64,000 nt of DNA, taken from positions 1 through 64,000 of the forward strand of contig CAJQUN010000977.1 in assembly GCA_907163345.1 (NCBI GenBank), given 5' to 3'. The DNA is from Haberlea rhodopensis (lineage: Eukaryota; Streptophyta; Magnoliopsida; Lamiales; Gesneriaceae). The notes beneath the pieces are model-generated. The model did no database searches. It worked only from the letters and a program-made list of their open reading frames with translations, and had not been told where the DNA came from. The translations under genes were made by a program, and so were the position numbers. This document shows, piece after piece, positions 33,916 through 45,953 of this stretch (positions are counted from its first letter, which is position 1; every line of letters begins with the position of its first letter).

Positions 33916-35992
33916 ACCCAATGCTACATTGGTGCTGAGGATTCTGAAATTTATGTAGATTAGGTATTGGGGCATTGCATTAGGATTTCGTCGTTTGGGT
34001 TGTCTGTTACTTTCTCTAAATGTCAATCTCTACGTAGATTTGGTTCTGTTGACAAGTGACAATGCTTCATGAATATATTGCAATTTGATTGGTGCCCCTT
34101 TTATTAGTTTTAATTCGAGTACATAAGCTGATCATCTTGCTTTTGCATTCGTTTTTTCCTCTGATAAATACATATACTTTTGCCCTTATGTTCTGTGGAT
34201 TGGATTATCATTGGGGATTTGTAATGCGTTATTTAGTTTAACTGAAAATAAAATTCCAGTTTTATATAGCGTCTATTAATTTGGTTGGAGAACAAATAGT
34301 ATTTCAACCCATTGAAAATCTCATTTCTCAGAAACAAGAACAATTGTTACTCTGAGGCCTGAGTACTTGTTGAATCTCAGGTAAAACAAGGAGAAAGGTT
34401 GTGATAATAGAAACGCACTACTAAATAGTTGGCTGTGCTGCTAGTTCAAAGCTTGTCCCGCTGGTGTGTAGATGAGATTATGAGTGTGCCACCTGATTTT
34501 GTTGTCCTTGTTGGGTTGCAGCTGTGGTTAACTCCCTGGAATAATGGGTTCTTGAATATGTTGTACTTCATGCAGAAGAAGGCTTTGGGAACTGTATGTT
34601 GAGGCTACAAGGGCTTTTGAAAATTTTAATTTTGCTCTGAATGTTGGTGGAAATGATGGATCTAACAAGTGATGTTGCGATTAATTTTAAGGAGAATAGA
34701 AAAACTTGAAGTTTATTGGGAAATAGGGGATGTGAATTAAAGAGAGGCTGAAGTTGTGGATATACATTATTGGCATGAAGAGTTTTGGGAACCATGGCTG
34801 AAACACATTCCAATGCGAGTGTTGTGTTTTCAGAAGAAATAAGGGAAAATTTTAGGTAAGGGACACAGATTACTTCAGGGCTTGTTGCAAGATGAGTTGC
34901 AGAGTGGAGTACATGTTCTGTGAAATTTTAGCAAAAATTAAGGTTTGGTTTGCTTTCAATTTTATAGATGCTAACCCTCTTGGAATGATTGTTGGTGGTG
35001 TACACAGAAGATATGATGCATAGCTAAACAATGTATGTGTCATCTTGAGCATGCATATGCATTGGTGGTAACTATATAGGTGATTTAATACACCTTTTTT
35101 TTTTAGCTTACAGTCTTGAAATCCACAAGCTTATTCAAGCATTCATTATCTACCTATTTTCTTCTATTTTCTTGTGGTAATCTTCCAGCTCACTATTTAA
35201 TCGGAACACTTTGTAGTTGAGTTGCACGCAGTTCTTGTTTTGGGGACCTGGCTACATGACAACTTTGTATTTATATGAGAAAGCTGAAATGAACATAAAA
35301 GGCCATGAAATATTGATGCGTAATATGATAAGGTAATGGCGACTATTTTTATCTATACCACATAACATCGGCACAACAGAAATTTTGCCTTCGACAACAT
35401 GAATTTAGCATTTATTGAGAATCCAAGACTAGCTAAGTTAGTGTTAACATTATTCTGAATCACACCTACCGATACTGCTGGATTCTATGTAATGTCTTCT
35501 CAATATGCCTGAATGCCATGATAATGCCTGTCTTCCTCTAATACAGTGATTTCATTATTAAGAAATGGGTTCAAGGTTCAAGCAGTGAAACATCTAGAAT
35601 GGCTTCTTCCTGCAATCGTCCTCTTCAATGATGTATCAGTAATGAGGCTGAATGAGTATACTCTTCACTTTAATGTCATAGCCTATAAATTCATCATCTC
35701 TTGGGTCAATGAAGTTTATTTCTTGAGTTTTTTATGATCTGCTACGTAATTGTTTTGCCCAAGTGATCTGTAGGTAAGAAACAATCTTTGAAACCTCCAG
35801 GCTATATGAAACTTTTTTGTGTTAGCTGCAATTAGATAACACTTATTTTACACTTTTAGGCTGCTTTGTGGACCTTCATACTACTTTTTAATCATTTGAA
35901 ATATATTTATATAAAAACCATAGCTTAGATCTTATAAATGCACAAGGAAGCAATAAGCGACGAGAAGGAAGAGAGGACATTCTTCCTTCCTC
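33916..35992. other. Intergenic, no recognised gene
   Basis: About 2 kb holding the H4 3' region and unassigned sequence. Short open frames on both strands (for example 34568-34813 and 35546-35737) show no family motif. Confidence 0.45.
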
Positions 35993-36742
35993 TTATCTCT
36001 TGGTTCTGCAGCTGCGGGTTAAGAGTACACCATTAGGTGGGCTTGTCATCTCTAATTTGCAATTACCATGCAACCAGTAAGAATAATGAACCAGCCCCAG
36101 TTTAACTCTAACTCTGAAAGTCCCTTTTATGTTGTAGACAACTCTGTTCCTCTGCTCCTGCTTTTTAAGTTCCAGAGACAGATTTGGTGGCAGATGCACC
36201 AAGCTTGATAGCAAGTGGACCGATAAGAAGCGTGGTTCTCCAGGATTCTGACTGAAGGGTTGAAGAATTTGACTTGCTATCAGACTCTCTGAAAAATAGA
36301 GCTCGATATACAGGTACTCAAATCTAACATTTAATTTCCGGTTTGGGTTTGAAAAATTAGCAAGAAACACTATGTCACCATTCAGAAACTCTGGAGAATC
36401 GAAGTAGATAGCGTTAAGACTCGCCACTGGGATGTCAAAAACTGGATTTCTTGGTTTGATAGCGACAAAAATGATTAAAGTAGCAATACCAAAGAAGATG
36501 AGAAGTAAGCTGAATAACAAACACAGGATTGCACCACACCATACTATTGGTTTAGTCTTTCGAGGTTGTCGGAGAATCGGTTGCTCTCTTGATCTGAGCT
36601 TTCTGCTATATGGTAATGTCTCCGGTGACGAACTGTCATTATTCCTGGTTTGTTTGGAGAAGACAATTTGATAAAGAGGAGATGTCTTTGTTTGCTTGAG
36701 GGTAAGAGGTGTGTAAGGTGGTGGTGGTGGGAGGGGATGCAT
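35993..36742 (-). CDS. NDR1/HIN1-like (NHL) LEA-2 domain membrane protein
   Basis: Intronless, 249 aa. Order: Pro-rich cytosolic head (MHPLPPPPPYTPL), basic stretch (LRQPRKTKP), one strong membrane segment (about residues 86-112, CGAILCLLFSLLLIFFGIATL), then a LEA-2/WHy-type domain with FANFSNPNRKLNVRFEYLYI and FRVRVKLG, and a conserved C-terminal Cys (NCKLE, RSCRTKR). Lack of introns and the topology fit the NHL family, whose best-known members act in pathogen response at the plasma membrane. Which NHL this is cannot be said. ATG 36742 is the first in frame. Confidence 0.88.
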   Translation of the reverse strand: MHPLPPPPPYTPLTLKQTKTSPLYQIVFSKQTRNNDSSSPETLPYSRKLRSREQPILRQPRKTKPIVWCGAILCLLFSLLLIFFGIATLIIFVAIKPRNPVFDIPVASLNAIYFDSPEFLNGDIVFLANFSNPNRKLNVRFEYLYIELYFSESLIASQILQPFSQNPGEPRFLSVHLLSSLVHLPPNLSLELKKQEQRNRVVYNIKGTFRVRVKLGLVHYSYWLHGNCKLEMTSPPNGVLLTRSCRTKR

Positions 36743-37263
36743 TTTTTAAGAGAAGAATATTATCAAGAATTTCTTATGTATGAAGGAACGAGAAGGGGAA
36801 ACGAAGATGATTGTTGATTATTGAATAATAAAGCCTGAAGTGGGACGAGGGGGAAAGTAAAAGGGGGAAAAAGAAGCTTTCAATTGTTAGTGGGGGGCCA
36901 ATCACTTCTTTAAATTGCATCAAAAGGAGATGAAAATGGGATCTAAAGTTGTTTCGACAGAGATTTATGAATTTGAATTGATGTCTTTTATTTTTTGTGC
37001 GAGCCGCAATGATTCTACTAATTTTTTTTAGATCCACTTATAATAATTTACGCGGATGTGCATGTAACACGACGGTTAAAATGACACATTTAAAATATTT
37101 GAATTAACAATTAAGAGAACATAAAAGGAAATGCCCTGAGAGAGAACTTGTGCAACTGTGCACTTTCTTGAGATTCTGATTGAGCGCGAAACTGACCGGT
37201 CAAGGGAGGGAATGATCATCCATATCAACGGCGTGATGTCGATCACTTCTTGTGCTCGGAACT
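36743..37263. other. Upstream region of the NHL gene
   Basis: No gene recognised; presumably the NHL promoter. Confidence 0.4.
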
Positions 37264-37540
37264 AGGGGTGTAAATGAACTGAATTGAACCGAATATGCAG
37301 AAAATTTTAAGGTTCGAATTCGGCTCGAAATAGTTATATTCGAGTTTGTGTTCGATTCGAAGTTCGAATAGTTTCAAAATTTTGGCTCGAGTTCGGTTCG
37401 AATGAAAGTTCGAATTCGGCTCGAAAATGTTCGAACATGTTCGCGAGCTATTCGACTTATTGCTCGAAAATAAATACCCGAAAGGTTCGAAATATATTTA
37501 TTTAATATAAATTATATTATATTAATAATATAATATAATG
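37264..37540. repeat. Second copy of the TTCGAA-rich inverted-repeat element, 3' truncated
   Basis: Starts TAGGGGTGTAAATGAAC and runs parallel to the fragments at 21053-21112 and 30727-30935. It stops in an ATTATATTATATT stretch and lacks the right inverted end. It served as the uninterrupted reference that exposed the nested insertions. Confidence 0.7.
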
Positions 37541-38525
37541 ATCATGGGCTGCAACTAAATCTGTGGACTATCGTCTTTGTGGGCTCTCATCATGCACTTC
37601 ATTTAACTTTATGTATAACGTCTTTGTATGCATGACCATTCATGAGTGATCTCATAGTATTGGGTGACCAATCACGTTCTTGTGGTAATGTGTAGCATAC
37701 GGAAGGCTCCAAGAGAACACCAAAAGAATATTTTCAGAAATAACCAAATAAATACTAGAAACAATGATGATTGGGATCTTCTTGGTTTTTTCACCTCTTC
37801 ATGTAATCATGTTGCATTAGGCTATCATCCACTCCAAACTTCAAAATTGCCACTAAATTCTTCTTTTTGCGTCAGTTCTTTTACCTTCACAAAACTTCTC
37901 GATTTGTACAGAATGCACAGGAGCCTTGTCCATGGATTATTTAGAAACTCACGAAGAAAGCTGATGGGTGACGGCGAAATTCATGTCAACATAAAGTCAC
38001 ATCTCCATATAACAAGTGGAGAATTGGAGATCTTGTGTCTGACCGTGTAAAAGAGGAGCATACTCCAGATGTGAAGAGCCTTTCAACTTGGTGAGTGTAG
38101 AACCTTTATATTCAAGAAGAAAGTTAGGATTTGATTAACAAAATGAGTTATATTTCCTCAGTACCGGACGGTACTCGGAGTGGTTATGTCAGCATTTTGT
38201 AAGAAGTGCGACAGCATTTATACATTCGACATACCTTTAATTAACTACTGCTTTAATAACACAAAATTTAGGCAAACAAAGAAAGGTTTAAACTTACAAA
38301 ATCTCACTCCCCACCTTCCATAAATAATTCTCATACAAGCGATAAATTTCTCCAACAACCCCTATATCATCTCCCATGATTTTGTCTATTTAATTCTTCC
38401 AAATATAAATACATGCAGACGATTCCTTTCGTATTCCATGCATATACATGCAGCAGACGATTCCTTTCTTATTCCTTGCATATATATAGAACGACCTCAA
38501 CCTATGTAAACTATTAGCAAACACG
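37541..38525. other. Intergenic with a short direct repeat before the HMA gene
   Basis: A 128-codon open frame (37664-38050) has no recognised motif and is probably chance. At 38411-38485 the block ACATGCAG(CAG)ACGATTCCTTTC..TATTCC occurs twice in tandem, each copy with CATGCA words, just upstream of the HMA gene. Confidence 0.4.
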
Positions 38526-38567
38526 ATGCACGCGTTTTCTCTGCAAGACAAGAATAAATCTCAACTT

Positions 38568-39372
38568 ATGAAGGTAGGCATTTTTAGTAGAGTGTGTGTG
38601 TGTAGATGGATAGATTGCCTATCATCTTTCTTAGTGATACGAAAAAATATTAATGTATACATCAGTAAATTTCAATATTTTATGATATTGCTATATGCAC
38701 GGGCGGAGCCACATTGAGATAAATTCTGTCCCTTGTCAAAAAAAATATATTTTACCCCCAAAAAGCTACGGTTGCCACACAAAAATTACATTTTAGGCCT
38801 AGAATTATATTTTGACGTTCGAATTTTTTTTAGATTTAATATTTATATTCTTTGCCCACTATGTTTTTCCTGCGTTCGCCGCCAGCTATATGCTAACGTA
38901 CGATGTTGTTTGATCATTCCACGAGGCAGCAAAAGATTGTACTTCATGTGCCCATAAATGAAGAGAAAAGTAGAGCAAAAGCCATGACTATTGCCTCAAA
39001 AATCAAAGGTCTGTACGATAAACTCACAATAAATAAATATTAACCTTCAAAACTTTTTTTGTAAGATTGAATTAATTATTTTCATATAATGTTACAGGTG
39101 TGACCAATGTGGCGATTTCAAAAGAAAGAAATCATATGGTGGTGATTGGGGAAGGCGTGGATTCAGTGGAGTTGGCCAACTCGTTGAGGAAAAGATTTCA
39201 GTTCGCGGACATTGTGAGCGTTAAATCCGTGGATGTAGCGTTGATGATGGAGGGATCGGGTCTCTCTAAAGACGATTTTGAGAGGCAAACACGATTCAAC
39301 TACACCACACATGAATACCCAAATCAATTCATTGCCACACGCCCACAATTTTTGTGGCCCGAATCCAACTAA
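38568..39372 (+). CDS. HMA-fold (heavy-metal-associated-like) small protein without metal ligands
   Basis: Three exons: 38568-38573 (ATG AAG; an in-frame ATG at 38526 would add 14 residues), 38930-39008, 39098-39372. The joined start MKQKIVLHVPINEEKSRAKA is typical of plant HIPP/HMA proteins, in which beta strand 1 is followed by MxCxxC. Here that loop reads INEEKSR, so the metal-binding cysteines are absent. The rest of the ferredoxin-like fold is recognisable (MTIASKIKGVTNVAISKERNHMVVIGEGVDSVELANSLRKRF). The 119-aa protein has no C-terminal CaaX box. Such degenerate HMA proteins occur in plants, and some are effector targets or susceptibility factors. The function here is unknown. Confidence 0.75.
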
Positions 39373-39952
39373 GTGCCCCCATATTTTCATTGGGAAACCA
39401 CTTGAATCCTCACAATTTGTATTGTTTCCCTTTTCTTCTCGGTCTTTAATATATTTTTATTTTTTTGTTTTCTTACTCAAATGTTCAAATTACATTTTAT
39501 TAGATTGTGTTTAGATGAGTGAATTTCATTTGATTTGAGAATATATTTGAAACAGTTTGAAATGACACGTATCTTATGTTGTATTTTCAAATTAATCGCA
39601 ATTACTATTACATCCACATAAATTAGTAGATAGGTGGATTTGTAATACACTCGATATAAATTCATTCAAACAATTAAATATATTTGAAATCTATATCGTC
39701 AAAGCTCTCGATTCTTCTTACGTCATATATATTGTGTGGATTTCTAGGGCTAGGGTTTCATGTCAATAATGTTTATTTTTCCCCGTAATTGTGGCTAATG
39801 TATAGTTATATATGTACACTATATATGACGAGTTATAAATGTCGAAATTAAATAATTTTAAAAAAAGTTCTTTAAGTTACAAGTTTCTATAGATTCCCTT
39901 CATCATGTTGTGTGTCATATATGTTGTTGGGAAGTGAGACCCTAGCATGATG

Positions 39953-40075
39953 GTATTACCCTTGTGCAACATTCAATGGTCCGAATTTAATTTGGATATG
40001 TGGGGTCCATATATTTACATGGACTCACATATCCAAATCAAATTTGGATTATTAGATTTAGTATAAGGATAATAC
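39953..40075. repeat. MITE-like inverted repeat
   Basis: Two arms of about 58 bp, GTATTACCCTTGTGC...TTTGGATATGTGGGGTCCAT, and the reverse complement of the right arm GTATTATCCTTATAC...TTTGGATATGTGAGTCCAT. They align with roughly 75-80% identity and almost no loop. No clear target duplication was found. Confidence 0.6.
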
Positions 40076-42313
40076 TAAGTTGAACTCTCCCATATGTTGT
40101 CATAGAATTTCGTATTAATTAATGTGGTTTAAGTTTGAAAGCCAACTTACTATTTAATCCCTTTCTCTACGGAACTTATGGATAAATGTGATTATTTTGA
40201 TGCACGCATTAATTAAATACAATTGTTTATTTGATATTTGAGAAATAGTGTAAAAAATAACATTATCAAACATTATTTTTGAGTTGTGATCATTCTTAAA
40301 TTTTCTTAGCATAATTATCTTTAACACATAAAAAAAATAAAGACCAAATACATATCAGAAATTGAAAAAATTATTTTCAAAATCTGTCTCACAAAATTAT
40401 TTCAAGGAATATATATATATACTAACTCAATATTAAAAAATAACACATTTTAAATAGAAAATATATAATATAATATAATATATTTATTTATTTATTTACT
40501 TTGAGCGGCAGATAAACTTGAGGAGGTTCGGTGTATTGACTCTTCAACTCCACATAATATAATTTAAAGAATGAGTCAATATTTTACAACGAGCGGAAGA
40601 TGTCTAAGTTAGATGGATATAAGTTTACGTATAGAATCTGAACAATATTTACTTAAATCATTTAAAAGAGAAAAAAATCATATTGAATAAGTAGACATGT
40701 TATTTTGATTAATTAGACTCAGTCAGAAGAATACTAAAATGTCATATTTAATTGAGAAGTACAAAAAATATATAATAATAAAATTGATATATAGAAACTT
40801 TTAACTTTTAATTGTAGAGTTCAATGTCTAGACACTACTGATTACTTAGCAATTAGCCAATTAGTGAATGTTTGACTAAGAACAAATATTAAAATCTGCT
40901 AACTGTAAAGGTAATAACTAAACAAGATATGCATTGAAAATCACTCGTTCTTTTTAGTTCAAAACTCATTGCTCCAATATTAATTATAGGCTCATGCTCC
41001 CAATCGTTGCCGCCTTCACCACCATGGCCTCCGCTCGCACCCGATATCACCACCATTGTATAATTAGGGGCATTGGGTCCCTAATTACTCCATCTATTAT
41101 TTGGTTAGTTTGATAGTAACTCTGTAAGGCCGCATTGCTATTAATCTATATTAAAGATAATTATGTAAAACCTGAATTATTAAAATTTTGGTCATTAAAC
41201 GTAATAGGAGAAGCTTTCTTATTTTTGGGCACTGTACCCATACCCAACAATCTGGACCTTACTTTATTCATGGAATCTAAATCGGGAATTGTATGGATTT
41301 TGAGGGAAAAAATAAATTTGGTTGGTCTTTGTTGCCTTTTTGGCATATATTACGATACTTGTTAAAATAAAATATATTCTTTCCTATGGTTGCTTGTCTC
41401 TTCCTGATGACTGAAATGATCTCAGACGGTAGCTTCAGGTACGGGTGACAAAACTAACGAAATGAATTTTGAAGAATATAGTGCCTACCTTTTCCAGTCA
41501 ACAAAATTGGTATTTATTATGGATGGAAGGGAGACAATCTTTAACCATCTGTCACGGACCTATGAGACATCCTCTGAAACTACGAGTAGAGACTAGGGCC
41601 TTAGAGCTATGGACCAAGAGGAGGGTGCCACTCTCTCTGTACTGTACATGTGGAACTTTTAAGATCATATCCGTACTTGGAGTTATGGATTGTACATCCA
41701 TTCGATTCATGAGGTTATCTTTCAGGTCAGCTCGCGCCATGCAAATGTAGCTCGCCCTCCTACTTATCAAATTTATGAGCTTCAATCATGCGTGGACTTG
41801 CCCAGGGGGCGCCTAGCACAGGGGATAATACTAGATGTCGTAGGGGGCAACTGTACCTGAATGGACGTCTATGTCTGGCTAATGATTCGTACTTTTGTTG
41901 AAGTCATTCGGGAATTTTTTGTTGGTGACTTGGTTTAGTTAATGAGTTCACCCGGGGTCGCTTTTTTATAACCTTTGGGTTTTCTAGGAGATCACTTGGA
42001 TAGATGAGCGGCCTAGTTGGGATGGTTTAGCAAGGTTTGCTTGAGTATTTAACCTTAGTCCAAACTAACCTCTTGACCCGAGGCAGGGGTGAGCTAGGAA
42101 CGTAATCTTAATACTAGTGGCTTGACACAAGCGAAAGAAAGGTTCTTGGGCGAGCTACAAGGCTCACCCGAGTGTCTTGGCCTCGGGAGAGCTCGCCCGA
42201 GTGTCATGTCTCAGGGCGAGATCCGAGATCACTCGGACTTCCTCACCTCAAGTGGGGGGCGATGATGGTCTTGGGTTGACCCATGAGTTTTCTTTATGGG
42301 TCGAACTCGTTCG

Positions 42314-42420
42314 GGTATCATATTAATTAAATTAAAATTATACAAATAATCCACTAAAACTAATTATCTAAGGTATCATATTAATTAAGTTAAAATTATA
42401 CAAATAATCCACTAAAACAA
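42314..42420. repeat. 58-bp tandem duplication
   Basis: GGTATCATATTAATTAA...AATCCACTAAAAC occurs twice in direct succession with few changes. Confidence 0.8.
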
Positions 42421-43749
42421 TTATATAAATAATGCAGACATTTATTTGAAATCAACATAAATTCCCAATCACCAATAAAACCTTAGGAGTCCTCAAAGTT
42501 GGCCTTTATTCCAAAATCATTAAAAAAATGTCGTTTTTGTCCAAAATATGAAGCAAGTAGTTGAACGACTCTCATTATCCCCAAAATGATGTTCAAATAA
42601 TTAGTCAAGGGTTATCGTTTATCCGCACCCTTTTAATCTATTGCTTGTAATTTATGCAACCTAATTTAGTCTTTCATTTTTATTTAATGAAAAACGATTG
42701 ATATAATAGCTGATGTATTTTTTTCTAAATTGTAATTAGTAATCTCATATTTACGTAATTTAATATAAATCCACAAATCCATTGTATGATTTAAGAATAA
42801 ATAGTATGTGTCTTATATATTATGTAACATCAAATCTACAGAAAGTGAAAAATATTTAAAGAAATGTTTAATTAAAAATTAATATTAAATAATAATTTGA
42901 ATCTTTGGTTACTTGAAGTATCGAAACACTAAGAAAATATTCAGGCCGTGGATCCCACTCGTAGGAGATTCCTTTATTGTCAACCATTGATCGGAGCAAA
43001 GCCAAAATATATTTTATATTTGAATATAAAGATTCCAACCCCAGTCCCGGTCGCTATCCTTTTGCTCCCATCACCAATCCACTTGAAGAACATGGGGTAC
43101 AACATGATAATAATGGCATGTATACATTGGTCGATTCCTCCTATCAACATTTTATCGACCGAGCCTTTTACACCGAGCTTTCCTATGTAGTTTACCAAGC
43201 TAACATGATTTGCATGTTATTAATCACTCGAGGGTTTACCCAATACTCACCAAAAAAATAACGGTTGCGGGTTCCCGTAAAAAAAAATTGAATACCATGT
43301 CCTACAATGAGGTATTGTGATGGTAAACAAACAGTAAAGAAGAAAAGTCTATATTATTAATTATTTATTTCTCTTGGGATAAATATATATTTCTCAGGTG
43401 CCGTGTAAGCCAACAAAAAAAGCAACCTCTCTCAAAACAGAGGATTAAAGAAAGAGAACCAAAACAAAAACAAACTGGTAGAAAAATAACTGTAAATCTT
43501 TGTATAGACGGAGTTCTATCATATACCAACATATATAAAATAAATTCATTTATCAGTATGTGTATTGTTGTATGATATGACTCGGTCCATACTGTAATTT
43601 GTTAAAATTAACTGTGAAAGAACATCATCAGTTGGCGTGAAGCTTTATCAAACCTAACCTTGCGTAGAGGAAACCTCCATACTTGAGTGAGTTATCTCCA
43701 TCTTACTCCCAAATTTTTTTAAATAGCGAAAATTACGATTGATCATATG

Positions 43750-43765
43750 AGAGAGAGAGAGAGAG
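43750..43765. repeat. (GA)n microsatellite in the BTB gene 5' leader
   Basis: About eight GA units some 140 bp before the ATG. GA/CT repeats are common in plant 5' UTRs and bind GAGA factors (BPC). Confidence 0.7.
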
Positions 43766-43849
43766 GTAGGTAGGCGGTAGCGCAGAATGAATGGATTGAT
43801 ATAAGATAGTTAAAAGCAAAACTGGGAAAGCACGGAGATCAGTTTCTGG

Positions 43850-43906
43850 ATGGAATTTTCGATTGTATCCATGAAATTACGGCGGCGCTTGCTTTCTCTA
43901 GGATGA
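43850..43906 (+). promoter_or_regulatory. Upstream ORF overlapping the BTB start codon (ATGA)
   Basis: ATG 43850 opens an 18-codon uORF that ends with the TGA of ATGA, overlapping the main ATG (43903) by four bases. Arrangements of this kind can lower or regulate main-ORF translation. Whether it is transcribed cannot be seen here. Confidence 0.5.
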
Positions 43907-45953
43907 GCGAGTCTGCATACCGGGTTGATACTACGTCCCGTCTTGCCCAATGGCGGATCGAAAACTTGGCTTCTTGCACTTACAGAAAATCAGATCCTTT
44001 CAAGATCGGGAAATGGAATTGGTCTGTAGTTCTATTCATTATGCTGTATTTTATTTTATTTTTGACATGTTACTTTGTTTTTTAAATCGGTGCTCTGTAT
44101 TTAATTGTATTCCAAGAAACAGAGTAAAATCTTGAGATTTATTTTGATGCAAGGTACTTGTCTATGGAGAAGAATCGATCGTTGTCCATTAAATTGTTTC
44201 CTGAGATATCAAATTTTACGAGGGAAAATCCTCCAATTGCATCTTTCAGAATCAGAGTAATCTCCTCGGTGGGTAATCGCAAGTGCTTGGTTCATCCAGG
44301 TAATGTAAAATAATCTCGAATCCGCAAAGTTTTTTATTTTATTCATCATCTGAGTTTGTGTTGTGATGATTTTTTTGCAGAAGTTAGCGATAAAGTGGTG
44401 AAGAGCAACGAGGATTTTGTATGGAGGATAGAGATTCCATTAACTGGAAAGATCATAATTGACGTTGAGTTTCTTGACTTGAAAACTGCATCTTCTGCAG
44501 AAGTAAGATATCACAACAGATTTTTGACTGGCTTTTTCTTAAAAAATTCTCGAAAAATTAAAATCCAAGGCTACCAATAAAATTTCTTTTTCAAAAATTC
44601 AGAGAATTGGTTTTCAATGCTCTACCAAAATACTGAAAAGTTTCAATTTTTTTCTTTAGAAAGGCATAAAAACATATATAATTAAGTTTGGTTCTTTTTT
44701 CGCAGTAAAAATAGTTTTATTTTTCTTTTGAATAATACCCAAGTCATAGACCCAAAAGATATATTTTTTAGCCTCCATGAATTTGAACATTTGGATCATA
44801 GTTTGCAAAAACAAACGTGGAATGGGAATGAGAATGGCAGATGCTGCGGTAAAGTTTCATGCTATACGAATGTATAACTATAACGATGATTTCACTGCCC
44901 GTAACAGTGATTTCACTGATTGGAACATTATTAATTTTTTTATTTTTTATGTCCAAATTATCTAATTATTATTATTTTTAATTTAAAAAATTTCTCGGCA
45001 ATAACCATAATCGTTCCGCAAAATGTCAATGGAACTATAATAGCAGTCGCTGTGTTGCCTTCCACGATCGTTTCGGCGAACCATTATTTGGATATAGCCG
45101 TTTCTTACAATTGCCGGAGGTGGATGGATTAGGGGAATCATATTTTCTAACTAAACAAAAATTATCCGAAATTTGTCCTTTAATTTATCATTTGAATTTT
45201 ATATTACTTTTTACGACAAGGGGTGTAACTCTAGAAATTTAATATCAGTAAGACTCGTTTAGGGCTCAGCAAACCAATTAAACCAAACTTGAGGGGCTAA
45301 TAGTAATTTCTAAATATTCATATTCTTTCTCTTGACCTACACAGGGCTCGTCACCTTGCTCAATATGGAACGAAACATTTATTCATAAACCACCAAATGA
45401 AAGAGCCATTGCCTCCTTGGGCAGAATGCTGTCCGAAAGTATCCACACCGATATCTCAATCCACGTTTCTGAGAGCAAAAAAACTATAGAAGCTCATCGT
45501 GCAATTCTTGCCTGTAGGTCCCCTGTTTTCCGCAGTATGTTCTCGCACAATCTCATAGAGAAAGAACTCTCATCCGTCAACATTTCTGACATGTCCATTG
45601 AATCTTGCCAAGCTTTCTTGAATTACATCTATGGAAACATAAAAACCGAAGAATTTCTTACACATAGGCTAGCCCTTCTTCGAGCAGCCGATAAGTACGA
45701 TGTTCCGGATTTGATAGAAGTGTGCCATTTGAGTTTGCTTGAAGATATTGATTCTAAGAATGTTCTTGAAAGACTACAGAATGCTTCTCTTTATCAGCTG
45801 CAGAAACTGAAGAGCGCGTGTATGCGTTATCTGGTGAAGTTTGGTAAGATCTTCGATATTGGGGATGATTTAAGTGCATTTGTGCAGTGTGCTGATAGAG
45901 AATTGATTGGAGAATTGTTCACTGAAGTTCTTGCTGCCTGGAAAGGGTTCTGA
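43903..45953 (+). CDS. BTB/POZ domain protein (At1g21780/At1g55760-like)
   Basis: Four exons (43903-44021, 44154-44299, 44381-44502, 45345-45953) join in phase to 331 aa. The N-terminal half is MATH/TRAF-like: RLAQWRIENL, KWNWYLSMEKNRSLSIKLFPE, WRIEIPLTGKIIIDVEFLDL. The BTB domain in the last exon reads HTDISIHVSESKKTIEAHRAILACRSPVFRSMFS, then HRLALLRAADKYDVPDL, and a BACK-like tail ends FTEVLAAWKGF. Proteins of this kind act as substrate adaptors of CUL3 ubiquitin ligases, and Arabidopsis relatives bind CUL3. Intron 3 is about 840 bp and AT-rich. ATG 43903 starts the conserved MSESAYRVDT; the overlapping uORF argues for reinitiation or leaky scanning. Confidence 0.93.

Larger units (their letters stand above)
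39373..43902. other. Long intergenic region with repeat remnants
   Basis: About 4.5 kb without a recognisable gene. It holds a MITE-like hairpin (39953-40075), a GC-richer patch (about 41400-42310) that may be retroelement debris, a 58-bp tandem duplication (about 42314-42420) and a 95-codon open frame (42977-43261) with no known motif. Confidence 0.45.

Noticed and set aside
37664..38050. 128-codon open frame
   Set aside because: No motif, low-complexity context and no plausible gene structure around it.
42977..43261. 95-codon open frame in the spacer upstream of the BTB gene
   Set aside because: Not recognisable as any family; several overlapping frames are open on both strands here.
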